In this document: in pieces, positions 27,747 to 36,297 of the stretch
How the letters are laid out: every line of letters starts with the position of its first letter
How positions within the stretch are numbered: the stretch's first letter is position 1
NCBI RefSeq assembly: GCF_900113745.1
Contig: NZ_FOQL01000002.1
Span: 372,001 to 436,000 of the forward strand
Origin: Pseudomonas guineae
Lineage (GTDB): Bacteria > Pseudomonadota > Gammaproteobacteria > Pseudomonadales > Pseudomonadaceae
Direction of reading: 5' to 3'
Length of the DNA: 64,000 bases
Program-made: the position numbers and the translations under genes
Notes under the pieces: generated by a model
Databases searched by the model: none
Seen by the model: the letters and a program-made list of their open reading frames with translations, nothing else
What the model was told of the DNA's origin: nothing

Positions 27747-27766
27747 AAGGCGCCCGCAGGCGCCTT
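27747..27766 (-). terminator. Weak terminator of the SDR gene
   Basis: AAGGCGCC-CGCA-GGCGCCTT hairpin directly past the SDR stop at 27774; only a short T content follows. Confidence 0.5.
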
Positions 27767-27773
27767 GCTTGGC

Positions 27774-28517
27774 TTAGAACTCCTGCGACGTCGGGCGCAG
27801 CACGATCTCGTTGATATCGACATCAGCAGGCTGCTCGATGGCGAAGGCGATAGCGCGGGCCACCGACTCGGCGGGAATGGCCTGCTGGTAGAAGTCGACC
27901 ACGAAATCGCGGCTGGCCTGGTGGGAGCTACCAAACTTGAGCTCGGAATCGACGGCACCCGGCTCTATGGTGGTGGTCCGAATGCGACCGCCAACCTCAT
28001 GGCGTAGCCCCTCGGAAATGGCGCGGACCGCGAACTTGGTGCCGCTATAAACCGTGCCGCCCGGGCTGAATACCTTCAGGCCGGCGACTGATGCGATATT
28101 GATGAAATGACCGCTGTTTTGCTGCTGGAACACCGGCAGAGCGGCCGCAACCCCGTACAGCAAGCCCTTAATGTTGATGTCGATCATGCGGTCCCACTCG
28201 TCCACACGCCCTTCGCTCAGGGGCGCGATGGCCATCAGGCCGGCGTTGTTGACCAGCACGTCGAGGCGGCCGAAGGTGTCCACCGCGCCCTGGATCAGCG
28301 CCTTGATGTCATCCTGGGAGGTGACATCGGTCTGGTAGGCAACCGCCTGGCCACCTGCGCCCACCAGCTCCGCTACCAGGGCATCCAGTTTGTCCTTGCG
28401 ACGCGCCGCCAGGACTACACATGCCCCTTTAGCTGCCAGATGGCGGGCCGTGGCTTCGCCCAGACCGCTGCTGGCGCCAGTGATAATCACCACTTTTCCG
28501 GAAATGTTGTTGCTCAT
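27774..28517 (-). CDS. SDR family oxidoreductase (YdfG-like)
   Basis: A 247-residue short-chain dehydrogenase. It has GASSGLGEAT at the cofactor site, NNAGLM, a catalytic Ser in NIASVAG and YSGTK for the Tyr/Lys pair. The C-terminal INEIVLRPTSQEF is typical of the YdfG-like NADP-dependent 3-hydroxy acid dehydrogenases. It is transcribed divergently from a LysR gene 140 bp away, a pair often seen in pseudomonads in which the regulator controls the dehydrogenase. The substrate is unknown. Confidence 0.87.
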   Translation of the reverse strand: MSNNISGKVVIITGASSGLGEATARHLAAKGACVVLAARRKDKLDALVAELVGAGGQAVAYQTDVTSQDDIKALIQGAVDTFGRLDVLVNNAGLMAIAPLSEGRVDEWDRMIDINIKGLLYGVAAALPVFQQQNSGHFINIASVAGLKVFSPGGTVYSGTKFAVRAISEGLRHEVGGRIRTTTIEPGAVDSELKFGSSHQASRDFVVDFYQQAIPAESVARAIAFAIEQPADVDINEIVLRPTSQEF

Positions 28518-28658
28518 GCTGCGAACCTCATCGTGACAGGTTGGATGGCGCAGGGAGATGTCCCTAGCCTGCGATCACAGTAGATCCACAGTAAATCGCA
28601 ATAAATGGAAATGTTTGGATTAAGCTATTCCTAATTCAGGAGTAGAAGGGGATAACCC

Positions 28659-29564
28659 ATGCTCAATCGCATGGAGATGGTCAGGATCTTCTGCGCCGCT
28701 GCCGAGTCCGGCAGCTTTCGCGAAGCTGCCACACGCCTGGGCATTTCTCCGCAGGGGGTCACACGCGCTGTTCAGGCGCTGGAAGCTGAGTTGGGCGAAC
28801 CGCTGTTCCACCGCAATACTCGCCAGGTGCACATCACCGCCTTTGGCCAGGGCTATGCGCAGGAAGCCCGCGCGGCCCTCGAGCACTTCGATGCACTGTT
28901 CCGCTCACACCGCAGTGAACCTGAGCTTTCGGGCCGTATCGGTATTACCGCACCGCAAACCATTGGCCGACACTATTTGATTCCGTTTCTGCAGCCGCTG
29001 ATGGCGGCTCATCCAAACCTGCAGTTCCACCTGCGGCTGGAGGACCAGATGACTGACTCGGTGGAGGCTCAGATCGACATAGGTATCCGGGTCGGGTTGA
29101 TACGCGACCGTCGTTACGTCGCCAAGGCACTGGCACCAGTGCCCATGGATGTGGTTGCTAGCCCGGAGCTAATCGACCGGACGGGCGTGCCGAGCTCGAT
29201 TCAGGCGCTGGATGCCTGTCCGCTGTCGGCGTTGATTGACCAGCGCAATGGCAGACCCTGGCCGTGGCTGTTTGCCGACGGCCAGAGCTTCAGCCCCCGG
29301 CAACCGGTGCTGATCTGCGACGACGCCGATACCGAGCTGGAGGCAATTCTGTCCGGCGTTTGCTTTGGCCAGATCCCGTCCTACCTGACCAGCCCCTTCG
29401 TCCGCAGCGGCAGGTTGGTAAGGGTGCTGGACGATCTTGCCTCGCCACCCTGGGATCTGTTCATCTATCGCCCGCAGCAGGGCCCCGTACCACGTAGGGT
29501 GCGCCTGGTTTTCGATCATCTGACTAACGCATTTCAGGACCCGCAACGTTTTCCTTGCAGCTGA
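28659..29564 (+). CDS. LysR-family transcriptional regulator
   Basis: A 301-residue regulator. The DNA-binding domain reads MLNRMEMVRIFCAAAESGSF with LGISPQGVTRAVQALEAEL, followed by the two-lobed co-inducer domain. The motif LSGRIGITAPQTIGRHYL places it in the CrgA-like subfamily. ATG 28659 has AGGAG and AAGGGG upstream. It likely regulates the divergent SDR gene and itself through the 140-bp intergenic region; the signal molecule is unknown. Confidence 0.87.
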   Translation: MLNRMEMVRIFCAAAESGSFREAATRLGISPQGVTRAVQALEAELGEPLFHRNTRQVHITAFGQGYAQEARAALEHFDALFRSHRSEPELSGRIGITAPQTIGRHYLIPFLQPLMAAHPNLQFHLRLEDQMTDSVEAQIDIGIRVGLIRDRRYVAKALAPVPMDVVASPELIDRTGVPSSIQALDACPLSALIDQRNGRPWPWLFADGQSFSPRQPVLICDDADTELEAILSGVCFGQIPSYLTSPFVRSGRLVRVLDDLASPPWDLFIYRPQQGPVPRRVRLVFDHLTNAFQDPQRFPCS

Positions 29565-30069
29565 GATACAACTGAAGTTGGATCAGCTCAATAGATGTTG
29601 GCAGCATGTTGTGTTGCCTTGGCCTCGAATGCATGTATTTTCCCTCAGCCGGTGGTCAGCGATCCATAACAGTATTCACAACTGCGAGTAACGCTGTGAG
29701 TGCAATACATCAGCCGTTACGCATGTCAGTATTTCCTTACGACTTGAAAAGTGAAAACGCTAAAAAGCTGTTCTCAATGGCGCTTCATGCAGAGGAGGGC
29801 GAGGGAGTCACGCAGCCCGCCAGTGCCGGCGCGGGAAAACAAAAAACCCGCCGAGGCGGGTTTTTTCAAGACCATTCCGACATCCTGTCGGTAGCAATCC
29901 AGGCCATGGTCGATCGTCCGTGATCCTGAGCGCATCCAGCGCTTCAGTTGATGTATCTAGATTAGGCTCGACGGCTAAGGCCTGACAGAGGACATCGCCA
30001 CCAGCGCGTGTAAGCCGTTCGCTATACGAAATCGTTGATTGGGCAAGTCGGTGCTAAGGACAGGTGATT
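29565..30069. other. Gene-free stretch before the ProQ-like gene
   Basis: About 500 bp between convergent genes. The only clear element is the strong bidirectional terminator at 29841-29866. I see no coding frame with a ribosome site. Some of it may be transcribed as the 3' end of the LysR mRNA. Confidence 0.5.
29841..29866. terminator. Bidirectional terminator
   Basis: Perfect AAAAAACCCGCC-GA-GGCGGGTTTTTT. It separates the convergent LysR and ProQ-like genes. Confidence 0.85.
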
Positions 30070-30579
30070 TTAATCCAAGGCCTGTTCTACAGCGTTATCT
30101 ATGGCCTTATCCTGAATAGGCTCCTTCGGCGTTTTCTGATTACGTCGTGCTTGCCCGCGCTGGCGCTTAGCCTGCTGCTTCGCATGCAGCGCCTGAGCTG
30201 TGGTTACCATTCCAACTTCCTGGCCGCTCAAGTCCAAGCGCGGCGCGTTCTCCGTCATGCTTGCCCAATATCGACTTCCTCGGCACCAGGTAGCGATGCC
30301 CTGATTGAGCTGTTCTCTGGATACTCCAAGCAGCTCTATGTGTTGCTCGGCATCCTTTAAAATGCCTTCCTTAAGCGGAGCCTTGGGGGCCGGATTGACC
30401 GGGAAGGCCAATGGAAAGTGCTTCTGCAATCGCCAGATCACTTCCACCGCAGGATCTTTCTCGCGAGGCTTAGCCTGCTCAGAAGGCTTGCGTATAGGTT
30501 GCTTCGTGCCATCATCTTGCACTTGTACCTTTTCGGCCCGAAGGCGGTCGCGTAGCTCAGCTAGTTGTTCAAAACCCAT
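30070..30579 (-). CDS. ProQ/FinO-domain RNA-binding protein
   Basis: A 169-residue protein whose centre (about residues 45-125) fits the ProQ/FinO RNA chaperone fold: a LQKHFPLAFP segment, KDAEQHIELLGVSREQL, and the WCRGSRYWASM region with the conserved aromatic/Arg surface. A short basic Lys/Arg/Gln-rich tail follows. Proteins of this type bind structured RNA 3' ends and act in small-RNA regulation. It is a single-gene unit, 148 bp from the dif site. Start ATG 30579 has only a weak ribosome site. Confidence 0.82.
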   Translation of the reverse strand: MGFEQLAELRDRLRAEKVQVQDDGTKQPIRKPSEQAKPREKDPAVEVIWRLQKHFPLAFPVNPAPKAPLKEGILKDAEQHIELLGVSREQLNQGIATWCRGSRYWASMTENAPRLDLSGQEVGMVTTAQALHAKQQAKRQRGQARRNQKTPKEPIQDKAIDNAVEQALD

Positions 30580-30727
30580 CGCTTAGTTCACAGCCTTATG
30601 ATTGATTCAGGGTGCAAGGTTATCCCATTTAATGCAGCCTGACCGATTTCTGCCTTTCATGGCAGGCGGCTCTGGGTCGAAACTAATAGTGACAGCGTTG
30701 CTATGGCTGCCGTGCTGGCGGCTTAAG

Positions 30728-30755
30728 ACTTCGTATAATGTATATTATGTTAAAT
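30728..30755. other. dif: dif, chromosome dimer resolution site
   Basis: Twenty-eight bases made of an 11-bp XerC arm ACTTCGTATAA, the 6-bp centre TGTATA and an 11-bp XerD arm TTATGTTAAAT. The centre and XerD arm equal the E. coli dif as recalled, and the XerC arm differs at a few outer bases, which is the variable side. GGGNAGGG octamers, the loading motif of FtsK, lie in the plus orientation to the left (1594, 3545, 6657, 20961, 24098, 26093, 26604) and mostly in the minus orientation to the right (31702, 32074, 34164, 35902; one exception at 61624). This polarity switch at the site is what dif requires and marks the replication terminus. Confidence 0.92.
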
Positions 30756-30783
30756 CATAGTTATTGGACTGCTGTAATGCTAT

Positions 30784-31785
30784 TTAAAATCCGTAGTTGT
30801 CGATGGCGCGACGGCGTTCGTTTTCATCTCGCACATCGTAGTTTGCAGTTGTTTGAATATTCGTATGGTGCGCGAGCTTCTGCGCCAGAGACAGATCGTG
30901 CTCTTCGATCACGCGGGTAATAAATGAGCGGCGAAAATCATGCGGCATGATTTTCACGCCGACTTGCAGCCCGCGTTGTTGGGCTATGTAGTAGATCGCA
31001 TGTTTGCTGATGCGCTCGCGGGTTATGTGGCTGCCACGGCGAATCCGATTAAACAAAAAAACATCGTCATCCTGTGCTACAGGCAGTTGTGAGCGCCTGA
31101 ATGCGAGCCAGATATTGAGTTTTTCGAATGCCCAGCTTGGGGCGTACTTGACCAACTCCTTGTTACCTTTGCCCAGTACGCACAGGCTGCGCTCAGCAAA
31201 ATCGATCTGCTTCAGGTCAAGGTTCACTGATTCAGACTTGCGCATGCCGGAGCCATACAAGATTGCAATAATTGCCGCATCCCGAAGCCCCTGAGGTCTA
31301 GGGTCGGCGGCGCAGATTTCCATGAGTTCGCGAATCAAGCTGCGCTTTAGATTACGCCCCTGGATCATCCGTGTGCCACTGCTGGGTTTCACCGAGCGGA
31401 TTTTCAGCAGATGATCCTGGTCGATCAGGCTAAGTCGCCAGGCCTCGTTCATCACTCCACGTAGCGCATTGACGTACAAGGATGAGGTGTTCGGTGCGTA
31501 GCCATCTTCGCGCAGCGCTGCTACCAGTGCGGTTATATGCCCAGGCTGGAGCAAATGCCATGGAATCTCATGAAGGTCGATCTCGTCGAAACCCAAACGG
31601 TATGTGGCATCCTGCAGCACATACTTCATGGTCAGTTGGCTGGAAGGCGCGAGCCTGGTGAGGTATTGAATCAGAGGATTTTTCAGGTCTGTCAGTGCGC
31701 ACCCTGCCCCTTTTGTAGGTACTACATCAAGTTCAGCGAACATTTTTGGTGATTTTGGTACTGCACTATCGCTGTGGTCAGCCAA
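30784..31785 (-). CDS. Tyrosine recombinase adjacent to dif
   Basis: A 333-residue site-specific recombinase with a full catalytic set: Arg in GSGMRKSES, Lys in GKGNKEL, HDFRRS, the second His in LAHHTNIQTT and the nucleophile in ANYD near the C-terminus. The N-terminal SAM-like core-binding domain is present. It is not XerC or XerD, being longer and with a different N-terminus. The start is probably TTG 31785 with AGGA upstream; ATG 31743 would lose 14 residues and has no ribosome site. Its stop lies 28 bp from dif, and a perfect inverted repeat sits 19 bp before its start. No cargo genes are attached. Confidence 0.85.
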   Translation of the reverse strand: MADHSDSAVPKSPKMFAELDVVPTKGAGCALTDLKNPLIQYLTRLAPSSQLTMKYVLQDATYRLGFDEIDLHEIPWHLLQPGHITALVAALREDGYAPNTSSLYVNALRGVMNEAWRLSLIDQDHLLKIRSVKPSSGTRMIQGRNLKRSLIRELMEICAADPRPQGLRDAAIIAILYGSGMRKSESVNLDLKQIDFAERSLCVLGKGNKELVKYAPSWAFEKLNIWLAFRRSQLPVAQDDDVFLFNRIRRGSHITRERISKHAIYYIAQQRGLQVGVKIMPHDFRRSFITRVIEEHDLSLAQKLAHHTNIQTTANYDVRDENERRRAIDNYGF

Positions 31786-32083
31786 TCTAAAATAGTCCTG
31801 TATGAATTTAACTCAACTAAATAGTCATTTAGTTGAGTTAAATTCACTGCTCATGTAATGAAATTGAATGCTCGAGATTATTCGGCTTAGGTGCCGGTTC
31901 AAAGCAGGACGCTCTTTCCACCACAACATGTTGTGCAATACATATGCTTGTTCTGGCTAATTTTGCGGCCTCCTTCGACAATCCTGCTTTAACGCCGATT
32001 GCCCAAGGCGATGAGTGATGACTCAGGTGCCCTATTATTCCGCACAGGAGATGGTTTCAAGAAAGCACCATCACCCTGCCCAC
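31786..32083. other. Intergenic region upstream of the dif-proximal recombinase
   Basis: About 300 bp. It contains the 19-bp inverted repeat (31804-31845), KOPS-type octamers on the minus strand nearby (31702, 32074), and otherwise no gene. Confidence 0.5.
31804..31845. repeat. Perfect 19-bp inverted repeat before the recombinase gene
   Basis: GAATTTAACTCAACTAAAT and its exact complement with a 4-base spacer (31823-31826). It starts 19 bp upstream of the recombinase TTG start, so it overlaps the promoter. It could be the enzyme's own crossover site, an autoregulatory operator, or a relic end of an element. Its outer arms share GTTAAAT with the XerD arm of dif. Confidence 0.7.
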
Positions 32084-32707
32084 TCAGTCGCGATCGAGCA
32101 AGTGGAAGCTTGGCAAGGCAATGTGCCAACGAATGGCAGCCAGGCGCGTCAGCAACACCGTGAGCATCGCAACGCTGGTATCTAGCCAGTGTGGTGTTCC
32201 AATCTCGCGCATGACGATAAACACCAGAGCGCCGGCAATACAGGCGGTGGCGTAGATTTCTTTCTGAAAGATCAGCGGAATCTCATTGCAGATTACATCG
32301 CGCATGACTCCCCCCGCCACCCCAGTCATCACCCCCATGATGATTGCCGTGCTATAGGGGACGTTGTGCTGCATGGCGACTTCGGTGCCGATCACGGTAA
32401 ATACCGCTAGCCCAAAGGCATCGGCCAGCAACAGGCCCTTTTCGTGGATAGGTTGGGTCAGCCGCACCCAGATGACAGTGCCAACAGCCGCCAGTGACGC
32501 GACGACTATGTACAGGTCATTACGAATCCAGCTGACGGGGTGATTATCCAGAATCAAGTCACGCAAGGTACCGCCCCCCAAGGCTGTGATGATGGCAATC
32601 ACCAGCACGCCAAACAGGTCCATGGACTTGCGCCCTGCCATTAACGCGCCGGTGATGGCGAAAACGGCGACACCGAACAAGTCCGCTAGATAGAACAGTT
32701 GCTCCAT
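32084..32707 (-). CDS. Trimeric intracellular cation channel (TRIC)/YicG family membrane protein
   Basis: A 207-residue inner-membrane protein with about seven helices in two similar halves. GGGTLRDLIL in the first half and GGVMRDVIC in the second are the paired Gly/Arg motifs of the TRIC/UPF0126 family, which form potassium or glycine-linked channels. I placed the start at ATG 32707, giving MEQLFYLADLFG; the longer frame reads antisense-like sequence. It overlaps the gor end region by about 8 bp out of frame, so the two are probably cotranscribed. Confidence 0.86.
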   Translation of the reverse strand: MEQLFYLADLFGVAVFAITGALMAGRKSMDLFGVLVIAIITALGGGTLRDLILDNHPVSWIRNDLYIVVASLAAVGTVIWVRLTQPIHEKGLLLADAFGLAVFTVIGTEVAMQHNVPYSTAIIMGVMTGVAGGVMRDVICNEIPLIFQKEIYATACIAGALVFIVMREIGTPHWLDTSVAMLTVLLTRLAAIRWHIALPSFHLLDRD

Positions 32708-32714
32708 GTTGGCC

Positions 32715-34073
32715 TCAAGACAGGACGGGGGTGCGCATGGTGACAAACTCTTCGGCAGCTGTTGGGTGCACGCCGATGGTGTCATCAAAGATCTGCTTGG
32801 TCGCGCCAGCTTTAAGAGCAACCGCAAGACCTTGGACGATTTCACCGGCCTCTGGGCCAACCATATGGCAGCCGAGTACTCGGTCTGTCTTGGCGTCCAC
32901 CACCAGCTTCATCAGCGTTCGCTCCTGGCTTTCAGTCATGGTCAGTTTCATCGGCCGGAAACGGCTCTCGAAAACCTGGACGCTGAAGCCCTCCTCCTTG
33001 GCCTGCTCTTCGCTCAGCCCGACCGTGCCAATATTAGGTAGGCTGAATACCGCTGTCGGGATCGTTTGATAATCAACCGTGCGGTACTCCTCCGGTTTGA
33101 ACAAACGTCTTGCTACTGCCATGCCTTCGGCCAGCGCAACCGGCGTCAGCTGAACACGACCAATGACATCGCCGATGGCGAGAATCGATGGTGTGCTGCT
33201 CTGGTATTGCTCATCCACCTTTATATAGCCACGCTTATCGAGCTCGACATGGATGTTTTCCAAGCCCAGGTTGTCCAACATTGGTCGGCGCCCAGTGGCG
33301 TAGAAAACACAATCGGCCTCGAGAGCGCGACCATCCTTCAGCGTGGCCAGCAGGCTGCCATCGGCCTGCTTATCGATGCGTGCGATATCACTATTGAACT
33401 GTAGATCGACACCGTTCTTGGTCAGCTCTTCCTGCAGGTGCTTTCGCACTGCATTGTCGAAGCCGCGCAGGAACAAGTCGCCGCGATAGAGCAGTGACGT
33501 TTGCGCGCCGAGGCCGTTGAAGATAGAAGCAAATTCCACAGCAATATAACCACCGCCGATGACTAGCACACGCTTAGGCAGCTGCTCTAGAAAGAACACT
33601 TCATTCGAACCGATCGCGTGTTCGTGCCCAGGCACTTCGGGAATATGCGGCCAACCGCCGGTGGCGATCAGAATGTGTTTGGCGCTGTAGCGCTTACCGT
33701 CCAGCTCAATACTGTGGTCATCGACAATCCGCGCATGGCCCTCAAGTAAGGTCACACCACTGTTGACCAGCAGGTTGCGGTAGACACCATTAAGCCGATC
33801 AATCTCGCGGTTCTTGTTCGCAATTAGGGTGGACCAGTCGAAGCTAGCTTGCCCAAGCGACCAGCCGAAACCTTTCGCCTGCTCGAAGTCATCAGCAAAG
33901 TGAGCGCCGTAGACCAGTAGCTTCTTGGGCACACAGCCGACGTTAACGCAGGTCCCCCCGAGGTAGCGGCTTTCGGCAACCGCTACGCGCGCGCCGTAAC
34001 CCGCGGCAAATCGCGCGGCTCGCACACCGCCGGAACCGGCACCAATCACAAACAGGTCGAAGTCGTAGGTCAT
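32715..34073 (-). CDS. gor: Glutathione-disulfide reductase
   Basis: A 452-residue flavoprotein. FAD site [12 protein letters not shown] near residues 9-20, redox-active cysteines in [18 protein letters not shown] site [13 protein letters not shown] and C-terminal [11 protein letters not shown] with the catalytic His/Glu pair. It keeps glutathione reduced in the cytoplasm. Start ATG 34073 has GGAGG upstream; an earlier in-frame ATG is unlikely. It is followed by the TRIC-type gene, and a VOC protein gene lies divergently upstream, as in P. aeruginosa. Confidence 0.94.
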   Translation of the reverse strand: MTYDFDLFVIGAGSGGVRAARFAAGYGARVAVAESRYLGGTCVNVGCVPKKLLVYGAHFADDFEQAKGFGWSLGQASFDWSTLIANKNREIDRLNGVYRNLLVNSGVTLLEGHARIVDDHSIELDGKRYSAKHILIATGGWPHIPEVPGHEHAIGSNEVFFLEQLPKRVLVIGGGYIAVEFASIFNGLGAQTSLLYRGDLFLRGFDNAVRKHLQEELTKNGVDLQFNSDIARIDKQADGSLLATLKDGRALEADCVFYATGRRPMLDNLGLENIHVELDKRGYIKVDEQYQSSTPSILAIGDVIGRVQLTPVALAEGMAVARRLFKPEEYRTVDYQTIPTAVFSLPNIGTVGLSEEQAKEEGFSVQVFESRFRPMKLTMTESQERTLMKLVVDAKTDRVLGCHMVGPEAGEIVQGLAVALKAGATKQIFDDTIGVHPTAAEEFVTMRTPVLS

Positions 34074-34158
34074 TTCAGCCTCCATAGCAAGCGGCAAGCA
34101 TACCCCAAGCGGAGCTAGCACCTAAGCTTGAAGCACACGTAACAAAAGGAGAAAAGTG

Positions 34159-34581
34159 ATGCGCCCTACCCTTACCCATGTGGCATTGCATGTGCCTGAC
34201 TTGGAGGCATGCATTGCTTTTTACCAGCAGTTTTGCGCGATGCGAGTAATACACCGGCGTGCGGGTAAAGGCTCAACGATTGTCTGGATGGCCGAAACGG
34301 ATAAAGAACACCGCTTTATTTTCGTGCTCATGCCGGGTGGTAAGGACCGCCAATTAGCCGCAGATGATTACAGCCATTTCGGTTTTGCCCTGGACAGTCG
34401 AGCTGAGGTCGACAGCATTGCCGAGAAAGCACGACTGGCAGGATGTCTGGTCTGGAAGCCGCGTGATGAAGCCTATCCCGTTGGCTATTACTGCGGCGTG
34501 CGAGATCCTGCAGGCAATTATGTGGAGTTTAGCTATGGCCAGCCGCTCGGGCCTGGCGCCGAGCATATGCCTACGACCTGA
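34159..34581 (+). CDS. VOC/glyoxalase superfamily protein
   Basis: A 140-residue single-domain vicinal-oxygen-chelate protein. THVALHVPDLEACIAFYQQF gives a first metal-ligand His, SHFGFALDSRAEV the second and NYVEFSYGQ the Glu ligand, so a divalent metal can be bound. The ATG at 34159 has AGGAG upstream; a GTG three bases earlier is also in frame. It is divergent from gor and might act with glutathione on an aldehyde or thiol adduct, but no specific substrate is evident. Confidence 0.82.
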   Translation: MRPTLTHVALHVPDLEACIAFYQQFCAMRVIHRRAGKGSTIVWMAETDKEHRFIFVLMPGGKDRQLAADDYSHFGFALDSRAEVDSIAEKARLAGCLVWKPRDEAYPVGYYCGVRDPAGNYVEFSYGQPLGPGAEHMPTT

Positions 34582-34583
34582 AA

Positions 34584-34612
34584 GCACACAGCCGCCCGAG
34601 GGTGGCTGTGTG
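34584..34612. terminator. Hairpin between convergent VOC and galU genes
   Basis: CACACAGCC / GGCTGTGTG (34585-34593, 34604-34612), placed between the two stops. No long T-run is present, so it is a moderate terminator at best. Confidence 0.55.
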
Positions 34613-34632
34613 TTACCGCGCCAAGGGCTTAA

Positions 34633-35472
34633 TCAAAAAGCCTTACCGGTTTTGTAGAGGTTTTCAAAACAGAAGTTAGTAGCGTCGATATAACCTTCTG
34701 CACCGCCGCAATCGAAGCGTTTGCCCTTAAACTTATAGGCGATCACACAACCGTTCTGTGCCTGCTTCATCAGTGCGTCGGTGATCTGAATTTCCCCACC
34801 TTTGCCAGGCTCGGTCTGCTCAATTAACTCGAAGATATCCGGCGTAAGGATATAACGCCCGATGATGGCTAAGTTCGACGGCGCATCTTCCGGCTTTGGC
34901 TTCTCGACCATGCTGTTAACCCGGTAGATGTCATCACGAATCATCTCGCCGGAAATCACACCATATTTATGGGTTTCTTCGGGTGGTACTTCCTGAATGG
35001 CAACGATTGAGCAGCGGAACTGCTTGAACAGCTTAACCATTTGGGTCAACACCGCATCGCCGTCCAAGTTCAGGCACAGGTCATCGGCCAGAACCACGGC
35101 GAAGGGCTCATCACCTATCAGCGGGCGGCCACATAGAATGGCATGACCCAGGCCCTTCATTTCTACCTGACGGGTGTACGAGAAGCTGCATTCGTCGATC
35201 AGGCGGCGAATGCCGACCAAGTACTTTTCTTTGTCGGTGTCGCGAATCTGGTGTTCGAGCTCGTAGCTGATATCGAAGTGATCTTCCAGCGCGCGCTTAC
35301 CGCGACCAGTAATCATGGCAATTTCCGTCAAGCCGGCTTCCAGCGCCTCTTCAACGCCATACTGGATCAACGGTTTGTTCACGATCGGCAGCATTTCCTT
35401 GGGCATAGCCTTGGTGGCTGGCAGAAAACGGGTGCCGTAACCGGCTGCAGGGAACAAACATTTCTTGATCAT
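34633..35472 (-). CDS. galU: UTP-glucose-1-phosphate uridylyltransferase
   Basis: A 279-residue nucleotidyltransferase. The N-terminal AAGYGTRFLPATKAMPKEML is the nucleotide-binding signature, followed by IVNKPLIQYGVEEA, and further on AVVLADDLC with the metal-binding Asp and YGVISGE. It makes UDP-glucose for LPS core, exopolysaccharide and trehalose synthesis. I set the start at ATG 35472, giving MIKKCLFPAAG; the longer frame has no ribosome site. It is the last ordinary gene before the genomic island. Confidence 0.94.
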   Translation of the reverse strand: MIKKCLFPAAGYGTRFLPATKAMPKEMLPIVNKPLIQYGVEEALEAGLTEIAMITGRGKRALEDHFDISYELEHQIRDTDKEKYLVGIRRLIDECSFSYTRQVEMKGLGHAILCGRPLIGDEPFAVVLADDLCLNLDGDAVLTQMVKLFKQFRCSIVAIQEVPPEETHKYGVISGEMIRDDIYRVNSMVEKPKPEDAPSNLAIIGRYILTPDIFELIEQTEPGKGGEIQITDALMKQAQNGCVIAYKFKGKRFDCGGAEGYIDATNFCFENLYKTGKAF

Positions 35473-35595
35473 GGGGGACCTTGAGCAATGATGTGAAAAG
35501 TGCGCACGCAGTCTATCAGGCTGCACAGGCCTTACAATGCCCAGCAAACTTAAGCCCTACTGCACACGAAAAGGTTAAGGCTGAATAGCAGGCAC

Positions 35596-35620
35596 AAAAA
35601 AACCGGCTGTAAGGCCGGCT
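35596..35620 (-). terminator. Displaced terminator of the original tRNA-Leu
   Basis: GCCGG/CCGGC hairpin with seven T on the minus strand. The 17-mer GGCACAAAAAAACCGGC that holds its T-run is identical to one beside the tRNA-Leu terminator at 47346-47362, so this is probably the chromosomal terminator cut off from its tRNA by the island. Confidence 0.65.
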
Positions 35621-35661
35621 TCAGTGGATTACAACTGTGTCAAAAACAGCTGATCTTTGTA

Positions 35662-35684
35662 TGGTGCCTAAGCCGGGGTCGAAC
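35662..35684. repeat. Left attachment remnant (tRNA-Leu 3' end copy)
   Basis: TGGTGCC, AGCCGG and TCGAAC occur in the order and spacing of the complement of the tRNA-Leu(UAA) 3' end at 47421-47444, with a few differences and one indel. Beyond TCGAAC the likeness ends, as expected for a core covering only the T-loop to CCA. It is a drifted att core, not a working tRNA. Confidence 0.6.
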
Positions 35685-35738
35685 ACATTGCCGCACGCCC
35701 CGCCATTACTGTCTTCTAGTGCCTACTTCAATGCTGCG

Positions 35739-35759
35739 TATCCCTAAACGTATCCCTAA
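35739..35759 (+). repeat. Arm-type repeat, left copy
   Basis: Twenty-one bases, TATCCCTAAACG followed by TATCCCTAA, itself an internal tandem. An identical copy is at 47289-47309 near the other end of the island, and both lie about 75-115 bp inside the tRNA-like cores. This is the expected place for integrase arm-binding sites. Confidence 0.7.
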
Positions 35760-36297
35760 CCCCCAATCTACCCCCAATACAATGCCGTGACGCGTAACGT
35801 CCACCATTGGCAGGTAGAGGCTAAGTTTTTTATTTCGCGGCTGTGTGAAAACGGCTGGGCGTACGGTGGCTGAGGTCTAGAGCTGTAGGGATTTGGCCAC
35901 CCCCTCCCCTATGACGCTGAAACCCAACGAATACGGGCCTTGTTTCATATTTGATTAAGATCAGCACGTTCACCGTGTCCACCTTGCCACCTTTATTTGA
36001 GATGGTCGAAGTGAGTGAAATCAGTATGTTATGCACACGTTCTGACTGATTTTTAGCCAAAAAAGGTGGACAAAGGGCGGGGATTTCGCCGAAGTGAAAA
36101 TTTCGCGAAGCGTGCGGGCCTGACGACCGTAAGGTGAGCAATTGCTGCCAGAGGGACCCGCCTTTGTTAGGCGGGTAACAGCTCAACCATTTGCACGCTA
36201 AGAACTGCTGGATTCAATTCTGAGCTGCAACAAGCGGTGACGGTTGGGCACCTGTGACTTTACAACTGTAGGACGCAATTCATTGCGCCCTAGCGTG

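Larger units (their letters stand above)
35473..36297. other. galU promoter and left end of the island
   Basis: About 825 bp without a convincing gene. Contents: terminator-like hairpin at 35596-35620, tRNA-Leu 3'-end remnant at 35662-35684, arm-type repeat at 35739-35759, and non-coding sequence with short repeats such as CCCCCAAT up to the DUF4062 gene stop. An open frame at 35830-36186 has no coding character. Confidence 0.55.

Noticed and set aside
30728..30755. A true loxP site
   Set aside because: Only one half matches; the other half is the XerD arm of dif and the flanks fit a terminus.
35662..35684. Possible separate tRNA gene
   Set aside because: Only the T-loop to CCA part matches; no D-arm, anticodon arm or pairing acceptor 5' strand exists, so it is an attachment remnant.
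35830..36186. 118-codon minus-strand frame at the left island end
   Set aside because: No ribosome site, no coding composition, and part of it reads through non-coding repeats.
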